The position numbers were made by a program, and so were the translations under genes. Positions 1-6,628 of a DNA stretch of 10,744 nucleotides are shown one piece after another. The DNA lies in the NCBI GenBank assembly GCA_025355225.1, contig JANYAB010000235.1:1-10744 (forward strand), read 5' to 3'. The notes below the pieces were generated by a model. The model was not told the DNA's origin. It saw only the letters and a program-made list of their open reading frames with translations, and searched no databases. This DNA comes from Bacteroidota bacterium. Its GTDB lineage: Bacteria; Bacteroidota; Bacteroidia; Sphingobacteriales; Sphingobacteriaceae. Positions within the stretch are counted from its first letter, which is position 1; every line of letters begins with the position of its first letter.

Positions 1-595
1 GCCAGCTTATGTGAACAGGGGAGTCGTAACTAAGGCTGATCAGTTTTTCGATATTTGCATTATCCTCGTCATCGGCAGTTTGAACGATGCCATCCAGCTT
101 CATTTTATCTGTTGAAGTACTGGTTGCCGTTTGCAAACCAACAAATGAAACCGTGAAATCAGGTTTAATGGTTTGAAACGTGAATTTAAAATCCCCGAAC
201 TTGTCCGGTACGTCTATCACCTTACTTAATTTGAATTCCGCCGTATAGCTTTGGTCAGCAATGAGTTTATTTTCGGGCCTGAATTCAATGGTGCGCTCAT
301 CTATCCAATAAGCCTTTCCTTTTATGGACGGGGAAAAATCAAAAACGCCATTCGGAAGCTGGTCATTTTGAACATGGGTAGTAGGCACCTGTCCGGCCAG
401 CCGGATACGAATCGTATTACCTTTTGATATAATACCCGAGGTATACGACTCGATGTACTTACTGAAAGCTGGATCAACTGCTCCCGTTTGCCCCCGGTGA
501 AAGATCAGAAAAGTAATTAAAATTAAAAGAACTGCCGTTGCAACAGCGATAATTGATCTTTTCCGGTTTGAGAAAAGGCCTTGTACTTCTTCCAT
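1..595 (-). CDS. Alpha-2-macroglobulin family protein, N-terminal part (partial)
   Basis: The reading frame is open from an ATG at 593-595 to the window edge, giving 198 codons without a stop. Residues 1-13 are short and basic (SNRKR), residues 14-32 form one hydrophobic segment, and the rest is extracytoplasmic, so this is a membrane-anchored envelope protein. After the anchor comes a beta-rich stretch with phrases such as IRIRLAG, FSPSIKGKAYW, IEFRPE and TAEFKLSKV, which resembles the first macroglobulin-type domain of the large bacterial alpha-2-macroglobulins of Bacteroidota. Members are usually well over 1,500 residues, so most of the gene lies outside the window. The family is thought to trap foreign proteases in the periplasm and is often linked to a PbpC-type penicillin-binding protein; neither the thioester motif nor such a neighbour is visible here. 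It is divergent from the secreted protein at 764. The family call rests on resemblance and is moderately confident; another Ig-like surface protein is the alternative. Confidence 0.68.
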   Translation of the reverse strand, partial: MEEVQGLFSNRKRSIIAVATAVLLILITFLIFHRGQTGAVDPAFSKYIESYTSGIISKGNTIRIRLAGQVPTTHVQNDQLPNGVFDFSPSIKGKAYWIDERTIEFRPENKLIADQSYTAEFKLSKVIDVPDKFGDFKFTFQTIKPDFTVSFVGLQTATSTSTDKMKLDGIVQTADDEDNANIEKLISLSYDSPVHISW

Positions 596-763
596 AATAA
601 GGTTTAATTAGTACCGTAAATTATGAAATTTATAGTAATAAATAATTTATTTGAAAGAAGATATTTTACGTGGATCGACGTATCTTACGTGACGATTTTT
701 ATCTTGAATAGAAAATTATTTGCATTTATAAACTTTACCTTATCACAACTTAAATATCAAAAA
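596..763. other. Divergent AT-rich spacer between the macroglobulin-like gene and the secreted protein gene
   Basis: These 168 bases separate two divergent genes and should carry both promoters. The sequence is very AT-rich and contains no perfect TAnnTTTG box. The best near matches are TTTATTTG around 648 on the plus strand and TAATTTAC on the minus strand, both too weak to call. A direct repeat TTACGTG occurs at 666-672 and 685-691, 19 bases start to start. A plus-strand frame runs through from 623, but it is not treated as coding because a normal signal peptide begins at 764. Confidence 0.5.
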
Positions 764-1231
764 ATGAAAGCTCTTTTAGTCGTTTTATTTGCCGGCAATG
801 TATGCTGTGCAGCGTTAAATTCACAGGCGCAAACTAAATCTGAATCGGATGTTAAAGAAGCAGTTGGCTATATCAACAGTTTTTTTAAAATATACAATAC
901 TGAAGGGTCAGATAAAGCACTTGATTATATTTCTACTAAAAATTCATTAACAATAATTAGCAGAGATAAGTGGAATTATTTAAAGAGTAAACTCGATTCT
1001 ATAAATTCAACACTTGGCAATTTCACTGGTTTTGAACTAATAAATGAGAAAAAAATCGCCGGCAGCCTCGTGCTTTTTAGCTATCTTGTAAAACATAAAA
1101 ACTATCCGATAAGATTTATTTTTGTATTTTACAAACCGGAGAATCACTGGCTTATTGATGATGTTATGTTTGATTCTGACGACATGATAGAAGAATTAAA
1201 GCAGTCATCCAAAACAAATTCGGTGAAGTAG
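764..1231 (+). CDS. Small secreted protein of unknown function, possibly NTF2-like
   Basis: The protein has 155 residues. I start it at the ATG at 764-766, because residues 1-22 then form a clear signal peptide: MK, the hydrophobic run ALLVVLFAG, small residues, and a likely cleavage near SQAQ. The frame could extend upstream to 623, but that would bury the signal peptide behind 47 residues of AT-rich translation. The mature part begins with a helix (ESDVKEAVGYINSFFKIYNT), then a central segment with RDKWNYLKSKL and LGNF, and ends with strands containing LVLFSYLVKHKNYPIRF and FVFYKPENHWLIDDVMF. This helix-then-curved-sheet order with a terminal W-x-I-D-D resembles small NTF2-like or DUF4019/DUF3887-type domains, but I recognise no family firmly. 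There is no lipobox: the cysteines at 14-15 are not preceded by a suitable motif. It is probably periplasmic or secreted, and no function is assigned. It converges on the 134-residue gene after 34 bases. Confidence 0.72.
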   Translation: MKALLVVLFAGNVCCAALNSQAQTKSESDVKEAVGYINSFFKIYNTEGSDKALDYISTKNSLTIISRDKWNYLKSKLDSINSTLGNFTGFELINEKKIAGSLVLFSYLVKHKNYPIRFIFVFYKPENHWLIDDVMFDSDDMIEELKQSSKTNSVK

Positions 1232-1265
1232 CAAACTCCCGTAAAAAATGCCTGAGCAATAAATA

Positions 1266-1670
1266 TCAGCGTATCATCACCCCTGGCTTATTCAGTATCG
1301 GCAGCTTTATAAAATTGGATTCCACAATGCTCTCCGGCAGGAAAATAAATTTTTTATCAAATATCTCTTTGCCGATATAATAGCTTAGCCAAAACTCATT
1401 GTTCAATCCGAAAGTAGCTTCATCAATAGGCTCCACGAGTGCATAAGCGCTATTTTTAACCACGGGGAACATGTGGCGAAGGGTGGAGGTTTTCACGGCC
1501 TCACCATCCTTTTCTCCATAGCCCTTTGAGGTGATCAGTACGTTTTCAATCGGCTCATTCTTTAAGTTGATGAGGTAAACATACCAGGTTTTACTTTCCA
1601 CGTTTTCCCCTTCAAGCGCAATTGCAATAGCAATATCCTTTACAATATTTTCGGGAATGTCTTTTATCAT
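1266..1670 (-). CDS. Conserved Bacteroidota protein of unknown function, 134 residues
   Basis: An intact frame from the ATG at 1668-1670 to a stop at 1266-1268. The protein is probably cytoplasmic: no signal peptide and no membrane segment. The start MIKDIPENIVKDIAIAIA and the central phrase YLINLKNEPIENVLITSKGYG look like a small conserved family that I recall from Bacteroidota, with a C-terminal half rich in aromatic residues (FWLSYYIGKEIFDKKFIF) ending in LNKPGVMIR. From memory and unchecked, homologues sometimes carry the label phenylalanyl-tRNA synthetase subunit alpha; nothing here resembles an aminoacyl-tRNA synthetase, since it lacks the class II motifs and is far too short. It lies 100 bases downstream of topA on the same strand, with an inverted-repeat array filling the spacer, so co-transcription is possible but not assured. 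Function is unknown. Confidence 0.82.
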   Translation of the reverse strand: MIKDIPENIVKDIAIAIALEGENVESKTWYVYLINLKNEPIENVLITSKGYGEKDGEAVKTSTLRHMFPVVKNSAYALVEPIDEATFGLNNEFWLSYYIGKEIFDKKFIFLPESIVESNFIKLPILNKPGVMIR

Positions 1671-1674
1671 TGTT

Positions 1675-1768
1675 GGTTGATTGGGTTGATTGAGTTTATT
1701 GAGTTGATTAAGTTAGAAGAAAAGTATAAAAACCAATCAACTTAATCAACAACTCACTCAATCAACTA
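1675..1768. repeat. 9-bp-period array folded into a two-tier inverted repeat between topA and the 134-residue gene
   Basis: On the plus strand, imperfect 9-base units run from 1675: GGTTGATTG twice, then AGTTTATTG, AGTTGATTA and AGTTAGAAG. The complementary series begins at 1731 (ACCAATCAA, CTTAATCAA and so on). The two halves pair as an inner 12-bp perfect stem, GTTGATTAAGTT (1703-1714) with AACTTAATCAAC (1739-1750), and an outer 11-bp perfect stem, GTTGATTGAGT (1685-1695) with ACTCAATCAAC (1756-1766). They are separated by short internal loops and closed by a 24-base loop. The structure starts five bases after the topA stop and ends 14 bases before the next start codon. It could terminate or stabilise the topA transcript; no T-run follows, so it is not a classical intrinsic terminator. 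Confidence 0.85.
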
Positions 1769-1770
1769 CT

Positions 1771-4101
1771 CTATTTCTTCTTCACAAATCGTTTTCCGCC
1801 TGCTTTTTTCGGGGCTTTGGCTTCCGCGTCAGCCAGAGCTTTGCATTCCTCAAAGGTAAGCGTTTCCGGCTCACGTCCCTTTGGTATTTTAACGTTTTGC
1901 TTTCCAAATTCAATGTAAGGCCCCCAGCGACCGTTCAGAACTTTAACTGTCGGGTCCTCGTCAAATGCTTTGATTAGTCTTTCCGCATCCTTTTTACGCT
2001 TTTCAACGATCAATACTATCGCGCGTTCTTCGGTGACGTCATGCGGGTCAATTTCTTTCGGAAGAGAGTAAAATGCACTGTTATGCCTTACATATGGGCC
2101 AAACTTGCCAATGGCAACTGTCATTTCCTTATCTTCAAAAACGCCGACCTTTTTGGGCAGCTTAAACAATTCAAGTGCTTCTTCTATCGATATCGTCTCT
2201 ATGCTTTGTCCGGCCCTTAAACTGGCATATAGCGGCTTGTCTTCATCTTCGCTATCGCCAATCTGCACAAATGGTCCGTAACGGCCAATTCTGACCGATA
2301 TCTTTTTACCATTTTGCGGGTGGATACCCAGATCGCGTTCGCCGGTCGCTTTGTCGGCTGTTTGAATAGTGCTCTCAACTTCTTTGTGGAAGGGATCATA
2401 GAAATTGCGGATCATATCTGTCCACACTTCCAGGCCCTGGGCTATCTCGTCAAATTGTTTTTCAACACTGGCCGTAAAGTTATAATCTACTATATCCTGG
2501 AAATGCTGGACTAAAAAGTCATTAACCACATTGCCAATATCAGTAGGGAACAATTTATTACGTTCGGCGCCGGTATTTTCGCTTTTTTCTTCTTTTGTAA
2601 TGCTCTGCCCCTTAAGCGTCAACACCCTGAAGTTACGCAGTTTACCTTCGCGCTCTTCTTTAACTACATAACCCCGGTTTTGAATGGTTGAGATAGTAGG
2701 AGCGTAGGTAGAAGGCCGTCCAATGCCAAGCTCTTCGAGTTTTTTTACCAGGCTTGCCTCGGTATAACGGGCAGGTGGGCGTGAATAACGTTCGGTTGCT
2801 GTCATTTCCTGCAGATCAAGACGCTGTCCCCTGGTTAATGGTGGAAGTATAGCATTGTCTTCACCTGGTTGCGGCTCTTCATCTTCATCAACTGATTCCA
2901 GGTAAACTTTAAGAAATCCATCAAATTTCATTACTTCGCCATTGGCTACTAATTCATCTTTACGGGTTGATATACTGATCTTTGCAGTTGTTTTCTCAAA
3001 TAATGCTTCACTCATTTGCGAAGCAATGGCCCGTTTCCAGATCAGGTCGTACAGTCTTTTTTCAGATGGATCACCGTCTATGGTGTGTTGGTCGAAGTAG
3101 GTTGGCCTTATCGCCTCGTGCGCTTCCTGTGCGCCCGCGCTTTTGGTTTTATATTTCCGGTGCTGATGGTATTTAACGCCATAAGCCGAAGTAATTTCCT
3201 TTGCTGCCGCATCCAACGCAGTATCTGACAGGTTAACAGAATCGGTACGCATATAAGTGATCTTACCCGACTCATAAAGCTTCTGAGCCACTGTCATGGT
3301 TCTCAGTACCGAAAAACCCAATTTACGACTGGCTTCCTGTTGTAATGTCGAAGTTGTAAATGGTGCAGCTGGTGAACGTTTGGCCGGCTTTGTTTCGAGA
3401 GAACTTATTTTAAATTCAGCATTTATGCAATCGGTAAGGAATTTTTCAGCATCGTCCTGCTTGGCAAATCGTTCAGATAGTTCAGCCTTAAATGCTTCTT
3501 TACCTTTACCGAACAAGGCAACTATCTTAAAAGCTGCTTCTGCCTTAAATTTATTGACCTCGCGTTCGCGTTCTACGATAAGTCTCACTGCAACCGACTG
3601 CACCCTTCCTGCTGAAAGGGATGGTTTTACTTTTTTCCATAAAACAGGAGAAAGTTCAAAGCCCACCAATCTATCCAGTACACGGCGGGCCTGCTGCGCG
3701 TTTACTAGGTTGTAATCTATTTTCCGTGGATTTTCAATTGCACTCAAAATAGCAGGTTTGGTTATCTCGTGGAAAACGATCCTGCGGGTAGTGGCTTCTT
3801 TTAAATCCAGCGTATCAAACAAATGCCAGGAAATGGCCTCACCTTCGCGGTCCTCATCCGATGCAAGCCAAACGATATCTGCTTCTTTAACTAATTTTTT
3901 TAATTCGCTGACTACCTGCTTTTTATCAGCAGGTACTTCATATTTTTGTTCGAAATTATTCTTGGTATCAATTGCATCGTCCGACTTTACCAGGTCGCGG
4001 ATATGCCCATAACTCGACTTCACAGTAAAGTCTTTACCGAGGTATCCTTCGATTGTTTTGGCTTTTGCCGGAGATTCTACTATCAGTAAATTTTTTGCCA
4101 T
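1771..4101 (-). CDS. topA: DNA topoisomerase I (type IA, omega protein)
   Basis: This 776-residue enzyme relaxes negative supercoils through a transient 5'-phosphotyrosyl link to single-stranded DNA. The TOPRIM domain fills roughly residues 1-115, with the conserved glutamate at 9 (IVES) and the metal-binding DxDxE at D82, D84 and E86 within SDEDREGE. GRVQS lies at 165-169. The catalytic tyrosine is Y283 in the motif ITYMRTDS, followed by QEAHEAIRPT at 325-334 and LGIGRPSTYAPTI at 458-470. The C-terminus has three Toprim_C-type repeats around GRYGPF (606), GKFGPY (665) and GRWGPY (724), then a lysine-rich tail. There are no four-cysteine zinc ribbons of the E. coli kind; the C-terminal third has a single cysteine. 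The ATG at 4099-4101 gives the canonical start MAKNLLIVESPAKAKTI. It lies 154 bases downstream of mnmA and probably has its own promoter. Confidence 0.98.
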   Translation of the reverse strand: MAKNLLIVESPAKAKTIEGYLGKDFTVKSSYGHIRDLVKSDDAIDTKNNFEQKYEVPADKKQVVSELKKLVKEADIVWLASDEDREGEAISWHLFDTLDLKEATTRRIVFHEITKPAILSAIENPRKIDYNLVNAQQARRVLDRLVGFELSPVLWKKVKPSLSAGRVQSVAVRLIVEREREVNKFKAEAAFKIVALFGKGKEAFKAELSERFAKQDDAEKFLTDCINAEFKISSLETKPAKRSPAAPFTTSTLQQEASRKLGFSVLRTMTVAQKLYESGKITYMRTDSVNLSDTALDAAAKEITSAYGVKYHQHRKYKTKSAGAQEAHEAIRPTYFDQHTIDGDPSEKRLYDLIWKRAIASQMSEALFEKTTAKISISTRKDELVANGEVMKFDGFLKVYLESVDEDEEPQPGEDNAILPPLTRGQRLDLQEMTATERYSRPPARYTEASLVKKLEELGIGRPSTYAPTISTIQNRGYVVKEEREGKLRNFRVLTLKGQSITKEEKSENTGAERNKLFPTDIGNVVNDFLVQHFQDIVDYNFTASVEKQFDEIAQGLEVWTDMIRNFYDPFHKEVESTIQTADKATGERDLGIHPQNGKKISVRIGRYGPFVQIGDSEDEDKPLYASLRAGQSIETISIEEALELFKLPKKVGVFEDKEMTVAIGKFGPYVRHNSAFYSLPKEIDPHDVTEERAIVLIVEKRKKDAERLIKAFDEDPTVKVLNGRWGPYIEFGKQNVKIPKGREPETLTFEECKALADAEAKAPKKAGGKRFVKKK

Positions 4102-4120
4102 TTAAGCAGTTATTTTTTTG

Positions 4121-4150
4121 CAAAGAAAACATAAAGAAAGTGAAACGCAA
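4121..4150 (-). promoter_or_regulatory. Probable topA promoter (Bacteroidota type)
   Basis: Reading the minus strand, TTG (4150-4148) is followed by 19 bases and then TTTCTTTG (4128-4121), which matches TAnnTTTG at all but the second fixed position. Transcription would begin near 4115, leaving a leader of about 14 bases before the ATG. A short stem CGCAAA/TTTGCG (4146-4151 with 4158-4163) overlaps the -33 side and could instead belong to the end of mnmA. This is a consensus match only. Confidence 0.5.
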
Positions 4151-4168
4151 ATTTGTTTTTGCGACATT

Positions 4169-4204
4169 GTTGTAAAGTTGGAAAGTTGAAAGGTTGTAAT
4201 GTTG
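4169..4204. repeat. 8-bp-period array GTTGNAAN between mnmA and topA
   Basis: Five GTTG cores occur at exact 8-base spacing: GTTGTAAA, GTTGGAAA, GTTGAAAG, GTTGTAAT, GTTG. The core is invariant while the other four positions drift. The array sits in the 154-base spacer between the mnmA stop and the topA promoter and has no coding potential. Unlike the arrays at 1675 and 5890, no complementary arm is seen nearby. Confidence 0.8.
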
Positions 4205-4255
4205 AGGTTTTTATAACTTTATCACCTGGCAGCATTCAGTCTTTTAACGAAAAAA

Positions 4256-5344
4256 TCACATCAAAAAGCCGCCCCCCAGAAGGTCGTTGCCTTCGTAAAA
4301 TACAGCGGACTGACCCGGAGCGATGCCTGAAACAGAATGGTGAAAATCAACTTTCATATGTTCGCCCATTTGCACAATTGTACTTTGTGAGCCGGCATCC
4401 TTATAACGTATTTTAGTGACAGCCTCCATAGGTTCATTTATGGCCGCATACTTTACTAGGTTAAGATCTCTTACCCATGCCGATTTACGTTCCAATTCTT
4501 CTTGTGTGCCTAAAACAACCGTATTGTTTTGCGGATCGATGCGCGTTACAAACATGGGATGACCAAAAGCGATGCCCAGTCCTTTACGCTGACCAATAGT
4601 ATAAAAAGGATACCCCTGGTGCTTACCAACAACGGTGCCATCAGTGAGTACGAAGTTGCCGCCGGCTACACGTTCGTCAAGCTCCTCTACTTTATGCCTT
4701 AGAAAAGACCTGTAGTCGTTGTCGGGCACAAAACATATTTCATAACTTTCGCTTTTTCCGGCAAGCTCAACCTGTCCCATTTCCATCGCCATTTGCCTGA
4801 TCTGCGCTTTTGTGAAACTACCTAAAGGGAATTTAGTGCGTGCGAGGTTTTTTTGCGACACCCCCCACAATACATAAGACTGATCTTTATTCTCATCAAG
4901 GCCCTTAGAAACCACATAGCGACCATTATCATGCAACCGGATGTTGGCGTAATGGCCTGTGGCAATAAATTCGCAATCTAATTTATCGGCCCGCTTAAGC
5001 AGGGCTTCCCATTTGATGTGAGTATTACATAAAACGCATGGATTAGGGGTGCGCCCGGCCATATATTCGTCCACAAAGTTGTCGATCACAAAATCGCCAA
5101 ACTCACTTCGAATATCCAATATATAGTGGGGGAAGCGATAAGCTACAGCTAACGCCCGGGCATCATTAATGCTATCTAAACTACAGCAGCCAGTTTCCTT
5201 TGAGCTGCCGCCAGACGACGCATAATCCCATGTTTTCATAGTAAGGCCAATAACCTCGTAGCCCTGTTCGTGCAGCATTATAGCCGCCACGGAGCTATCC
5301 ACTCCACCGCTCATTGCCACTAATATCCTGCCTTGCTTGCTCAT
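4256..5344 (-). CDS. mnmA: tRNA-specific 2-thiouridylase MnmA
   Basis: This 362-residue protein inserts sulphur at C2 of the wobble uridine (U34) of tRNAs for Lys, Glu and Gln, using ATP to adenylate the base and a persulfide relay for sulphur. The PP-loop SGGVDSS is at residues 12-18. The two catalytic cysteines of the family are visible: C106 in NPCVLCN and C204 in SYEICFVPD. ATGHYAN (128-134) and KDQSYVLWGVSQ (153-164) are further signatures, and KHQGYPFYTIGQRKGLGIA marks the start of the C-terminal beta-barrel region. Extra cysteines at 53-54 and 103 are present. The ATG at 5342-5344 is right, since SKQGRILVAMSGG follows directly. A perfect -7 element lies just upstream. Its length fits the family, and no frameshift is seen. 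Confidence 0.97.
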   Translation of the reverse strand: MSKQGRILVAMSGGVDSSVAAIMLHEQGYEVIGLTMKTWDYASSGGSSKETGCCSLDSINDARALAVAYRFPHYILDIRSEFGDFVIDNFVDEYMAGRTPNPCVLCNTHIKWEALLKRADKLDCEFIATGHYANIRLHDNGRYVVSKGLDENKDQSYVLWGVSQKNLARTKFPLGSFTKAQIRQMAMEMGQVELAGKSESYEICFVPDNDYRSFLRHKVEELDERVAGGNFVLTDGTVVGKHQGYPFYTIGQRKGLGIAFGHPMFVTRIDPQNNTVVLGTQEELERKSAWVRDLNLVKYAAINEPMEAVTKIRYKDAGSQSTIVQMGEHMKVDFHHSVSGIAPGQSAVFYEGNDLLGGGFLM

Positions 5345-5491
5345 TTCGGCTGCAAAGATACATTATTACGGTTTATTGTGATAGGATGATAGGTCAGCAC
5401 AGGGTAAAAACGATATCGGAAAAACCTCCCGCGGTGATTTATTGGCGGCTAACCCCTCCATAAACAGCAAATGGCTATAGCCAGGATGGGA
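5345..5491. other. Spacer between the SRPBCC gene and mnmA
   Basis: This 147-base spacer has no phased array, unlike most of its neighbours. It contains the mnmA -7 element at one end and, nine bases beyond the SRPBCC gene stop, a perfect 12-base palindrome TGGCTATAGCCA (5472-5483). The palindrome is not followed by a T-run on the transcribed strand, so it is not a standard terminator. No small open frame of merit was seen. Confidence 0.5.
5353..5360 (-). promoter_or_regulatory. mnmA -7 element, nearly leaderless
   Basis: The minus strand reads TATCTTTG followed by C, a perfect match to TAnnTTTG, ending only eight bases before the mnmA ATG. Transcription from it would start within a few bases of the start codon. 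No TTG is seen at the usual distance upstream, so the -33 element is missing or degenerate. Confidence 0.5.
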
Positions 5492-5878
5492 CTATTCACC
5501 CTCAAAAAAGTCGATGAGGGGGCCAAAATACGAGTTATCCCATCCTTCAGCAAAACTATCATAATCCTTGTCGGGGATATTGGTATGCCTTAGTTCCACC
5601 GAAGTTGAATTATTTTTATCGGTATGCAGCTTAATAGTTACCACGGACACTTCCGGTTGTCCATCGAAGTACCATTGCTGTACTATCTTTTTTCCTTCTT
5701 CAAATTCCAGGTTTTTACCGACAATACTGCCATCCCATAGCGAAAATTCGGAACCCGGTTCCGTACTCATAATGGCCTCTTCCCCGGTCCATAATTCAAT
5801 GGTTAAAGGATTGGTCAATGCAGTGTAAACCTCCTGGGGCGTAGCTGAGATGGTGTAATATTTTTTGAAGTCTTTCAA
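5492..5878 (-). CDS. SRPBCC / AHSA1-domain protein
   Basis: The 128 residues make one compact START-like (Bet v 1 fold) domain of the AHSA1 type, found in many small stress- or ligand-binding proteins; the ligand here is unknown. The order fits: a first strand (FKKYYTISA), the helix start PQEVYTAL at 14-21, then LTIELWTG, EPGSEFSLWDGSIVGKN at 40-56, KIVQQWYFDG at 64-73, VELRHTNIP at 94-102, and a C-terminal helix with FAEGWDNSYFGPLIDFF. I place the start at a TTG (5876-5878): no ATG occurs upstream in frame, and the next methionine (residue 37) would delete the first strand and helix. It is probably cytoplasmic. The gene lies 130 bases downstream of satP, across a long inverted repeat that also holds a perfect -7 element, so it may be transcribed separately. 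Confidence 0.92.
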   Translation of the reverse strand: MKDFKKYYTISATPQEVYTALTNPLTIELWTGEEAIMSTEPGSEFSLWDGSIVGKNLEFEEGKKIVQQWYFDGQPEVSVVTIKLHTDKNNSTSVELRHTNIPDKDYDSFAEGWDNSYFGPLIDFFEGE

Positions 5879-5889
5879 TTTTAGTTTAT

Positions 5890-6005
5890 TTGTCTGAATC
5901 AGAATTTCCAGAATTAAAGAATTTCCAGAAGTTAATTTTAAAATGCAAATCTATTATTTAATGATCTCGAAAATCCGCTAATTCTGTAAATTCTGATTCC
6001 GACAA
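5890..6005. repeat. 27-bp inverted repeat with GAATT-rich arms, between satP and the SRPBCC gene
   Basis: The left arm 5890-5916 and right arm 5979-6005 are reverse complements with two mismatches; the core is GTCTGAATCAGAATT on the left and AATTCTGATTC plus CGAC on the right. Inside the left half, GAATTTCCA is repeated directly at 5902-5910 and 5919-5927, and GAATT recurs at 6-9-base spacing. The loop is about 62 bases. The structure begins three bases after the satP stop codon and ends eleven bases before the TTG start of the SRPBCC gene, so it fills the spacer. A hairpin here could protect or terminate satP mRNA, or it may be a dispersed repeat element. Confidence 0.85.
5946..5953 (-). promoter_or_regulatory. 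Candidate -7 element for the SRPBCC gene, inside the inverted-repeat loop
   Basis: The minus strand reads TAGATTTG followed by C, a perfect TAnnTTTG match in the loop of the 5890-6005 inverted repeat. Transcription would start near 5940 and give a leader of about 60 bases that includes only one arm of the repeat. No clear TTG lies at the usual distance upstream. Confidence 0.4.
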
Positions 6006-6008
6006 TAA

Positions 6009-6593
6009 TTATACGGTGCCTAATGGCAAAACTGATCTTCTATACACCTCATTTAATACATTGGCAATACCGGCATATATAGCAGAAAGTCCGCAGATGA
6101 TACCCTCGTACCCGGCAAGGTGTTTGATAGAGGTATTACCTGTCGAATCCCCAACGGCTAAAAGGATGAAAAGAATAGTTAATGAAGCAAAAACGAATTG
6201 CAGCGCCCTGTTCAATTTTAGCGTGCCGAAAAACAAGCAAAAAGTAAAAAGTCCCCAAACACCAAGGTAAGCGGCCATGGCATCTTCGGTCGGTTTGGCA
6301 ATCCAGCCCAATTTGGGCATAACGATCAGGCCAACCAGTGAGAGCCAGAAAAAGCCATAGGAGGTAAAAGCTGTTAGTCCAAAAGTATTGTTTTTGCGCG
6401 CTTCAATAATACCGGCGATCACCTGGGCCAGGCCGCCATAAAAAATGCCCATAGCCAGAATCGCGGAGTTGATTTCATAAAATCCGGCGTTGTGGAAATT
6501 TAACAATACAGTTGTCATGCCGAATGCACAGAGGCCTAATGGCGCAGGGTTGGCTGTCCCATCCTTTGCCGGAAGCGGTGTTGTTGGTATCAT
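6009..6593 (-). CDS. satP: Acetate uptake permease, GPR1/FUN34/YaaH family (SatP-like)
   Basis: The 194-residue protein is an inner-membrane carrier of the family that takes up acetate, and in E. coli also succinate, probably by proton symport. The family signature NPAPLGL is at residues 15-21 at the mouth of the first membrane segment. Six hydrophobic segments follow at about 17-37, 43-63, 72-92, 107-124, 129-147 and 161-181, the usual number. YGGLAQ (52-57) and FGLTAFTSYGFFW (71-83) are other conserved stretches. The length is typical. The ATG at 6591-6593 places the signature close to the N-terminus, as expected. It is divergent from gpmA across a 196-base spacer full of repeats. The substrate is inferred from the family; ammonium or other small carboxylates have been suggested for some relatives. 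Confidence 0.93.
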   Translation of the reverse strand: MIPTTPLPAKDGTANPAPLGLCAFGMTTVLLNFHNAGFYEINSAILAMGIFYGGLAQVIAGIIEARKNNTFGLTAFTSYGFFWLSLVGLIVMPKLGWIAKPTEDAMAAYLGVWGLFTFCLFFGTLKLNRALQFVFASLTILFILLAVGDSTGNTSIKHLAGYEGIICGLSAIYAGIANVLNEVYRRSVLPLGTV

Positions 6594-6628
6594 AATGATA
6601 TAGGGTTTATTGGTTTATGATGCAATAT

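Noticed and set aside
623..763. Upstream in-frame extension of the secreted protein
   Set aside because: It would put 47 residues of AT-rich spacer translation before a complete signal peptide beginning at 764.
596..763. Promoters for the two divergent genes
   Set aside because: Only near matches to TAnnTTTG were found, and in such AT-rich sequence they are expected by chance.
1675..1768. CRISPR array
   Set aside because: Units are 9 bases, degenerate and contiguous, with no spacers and no cas genes; the same applies to the other arrays.
3296..3715. Plus-strand open frame of 139 codons opposite topA
   Set aside because: It lies wholly within a well-conserved coding region on the other strand and shows no recognisable domain.
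5472..5483. Palindrome TGGCTATAGCCA as an intrinsic terminator of the SRPBCC gene
   Set aside because: It has no loop to speak of and no following T-run on the transcribed strand.
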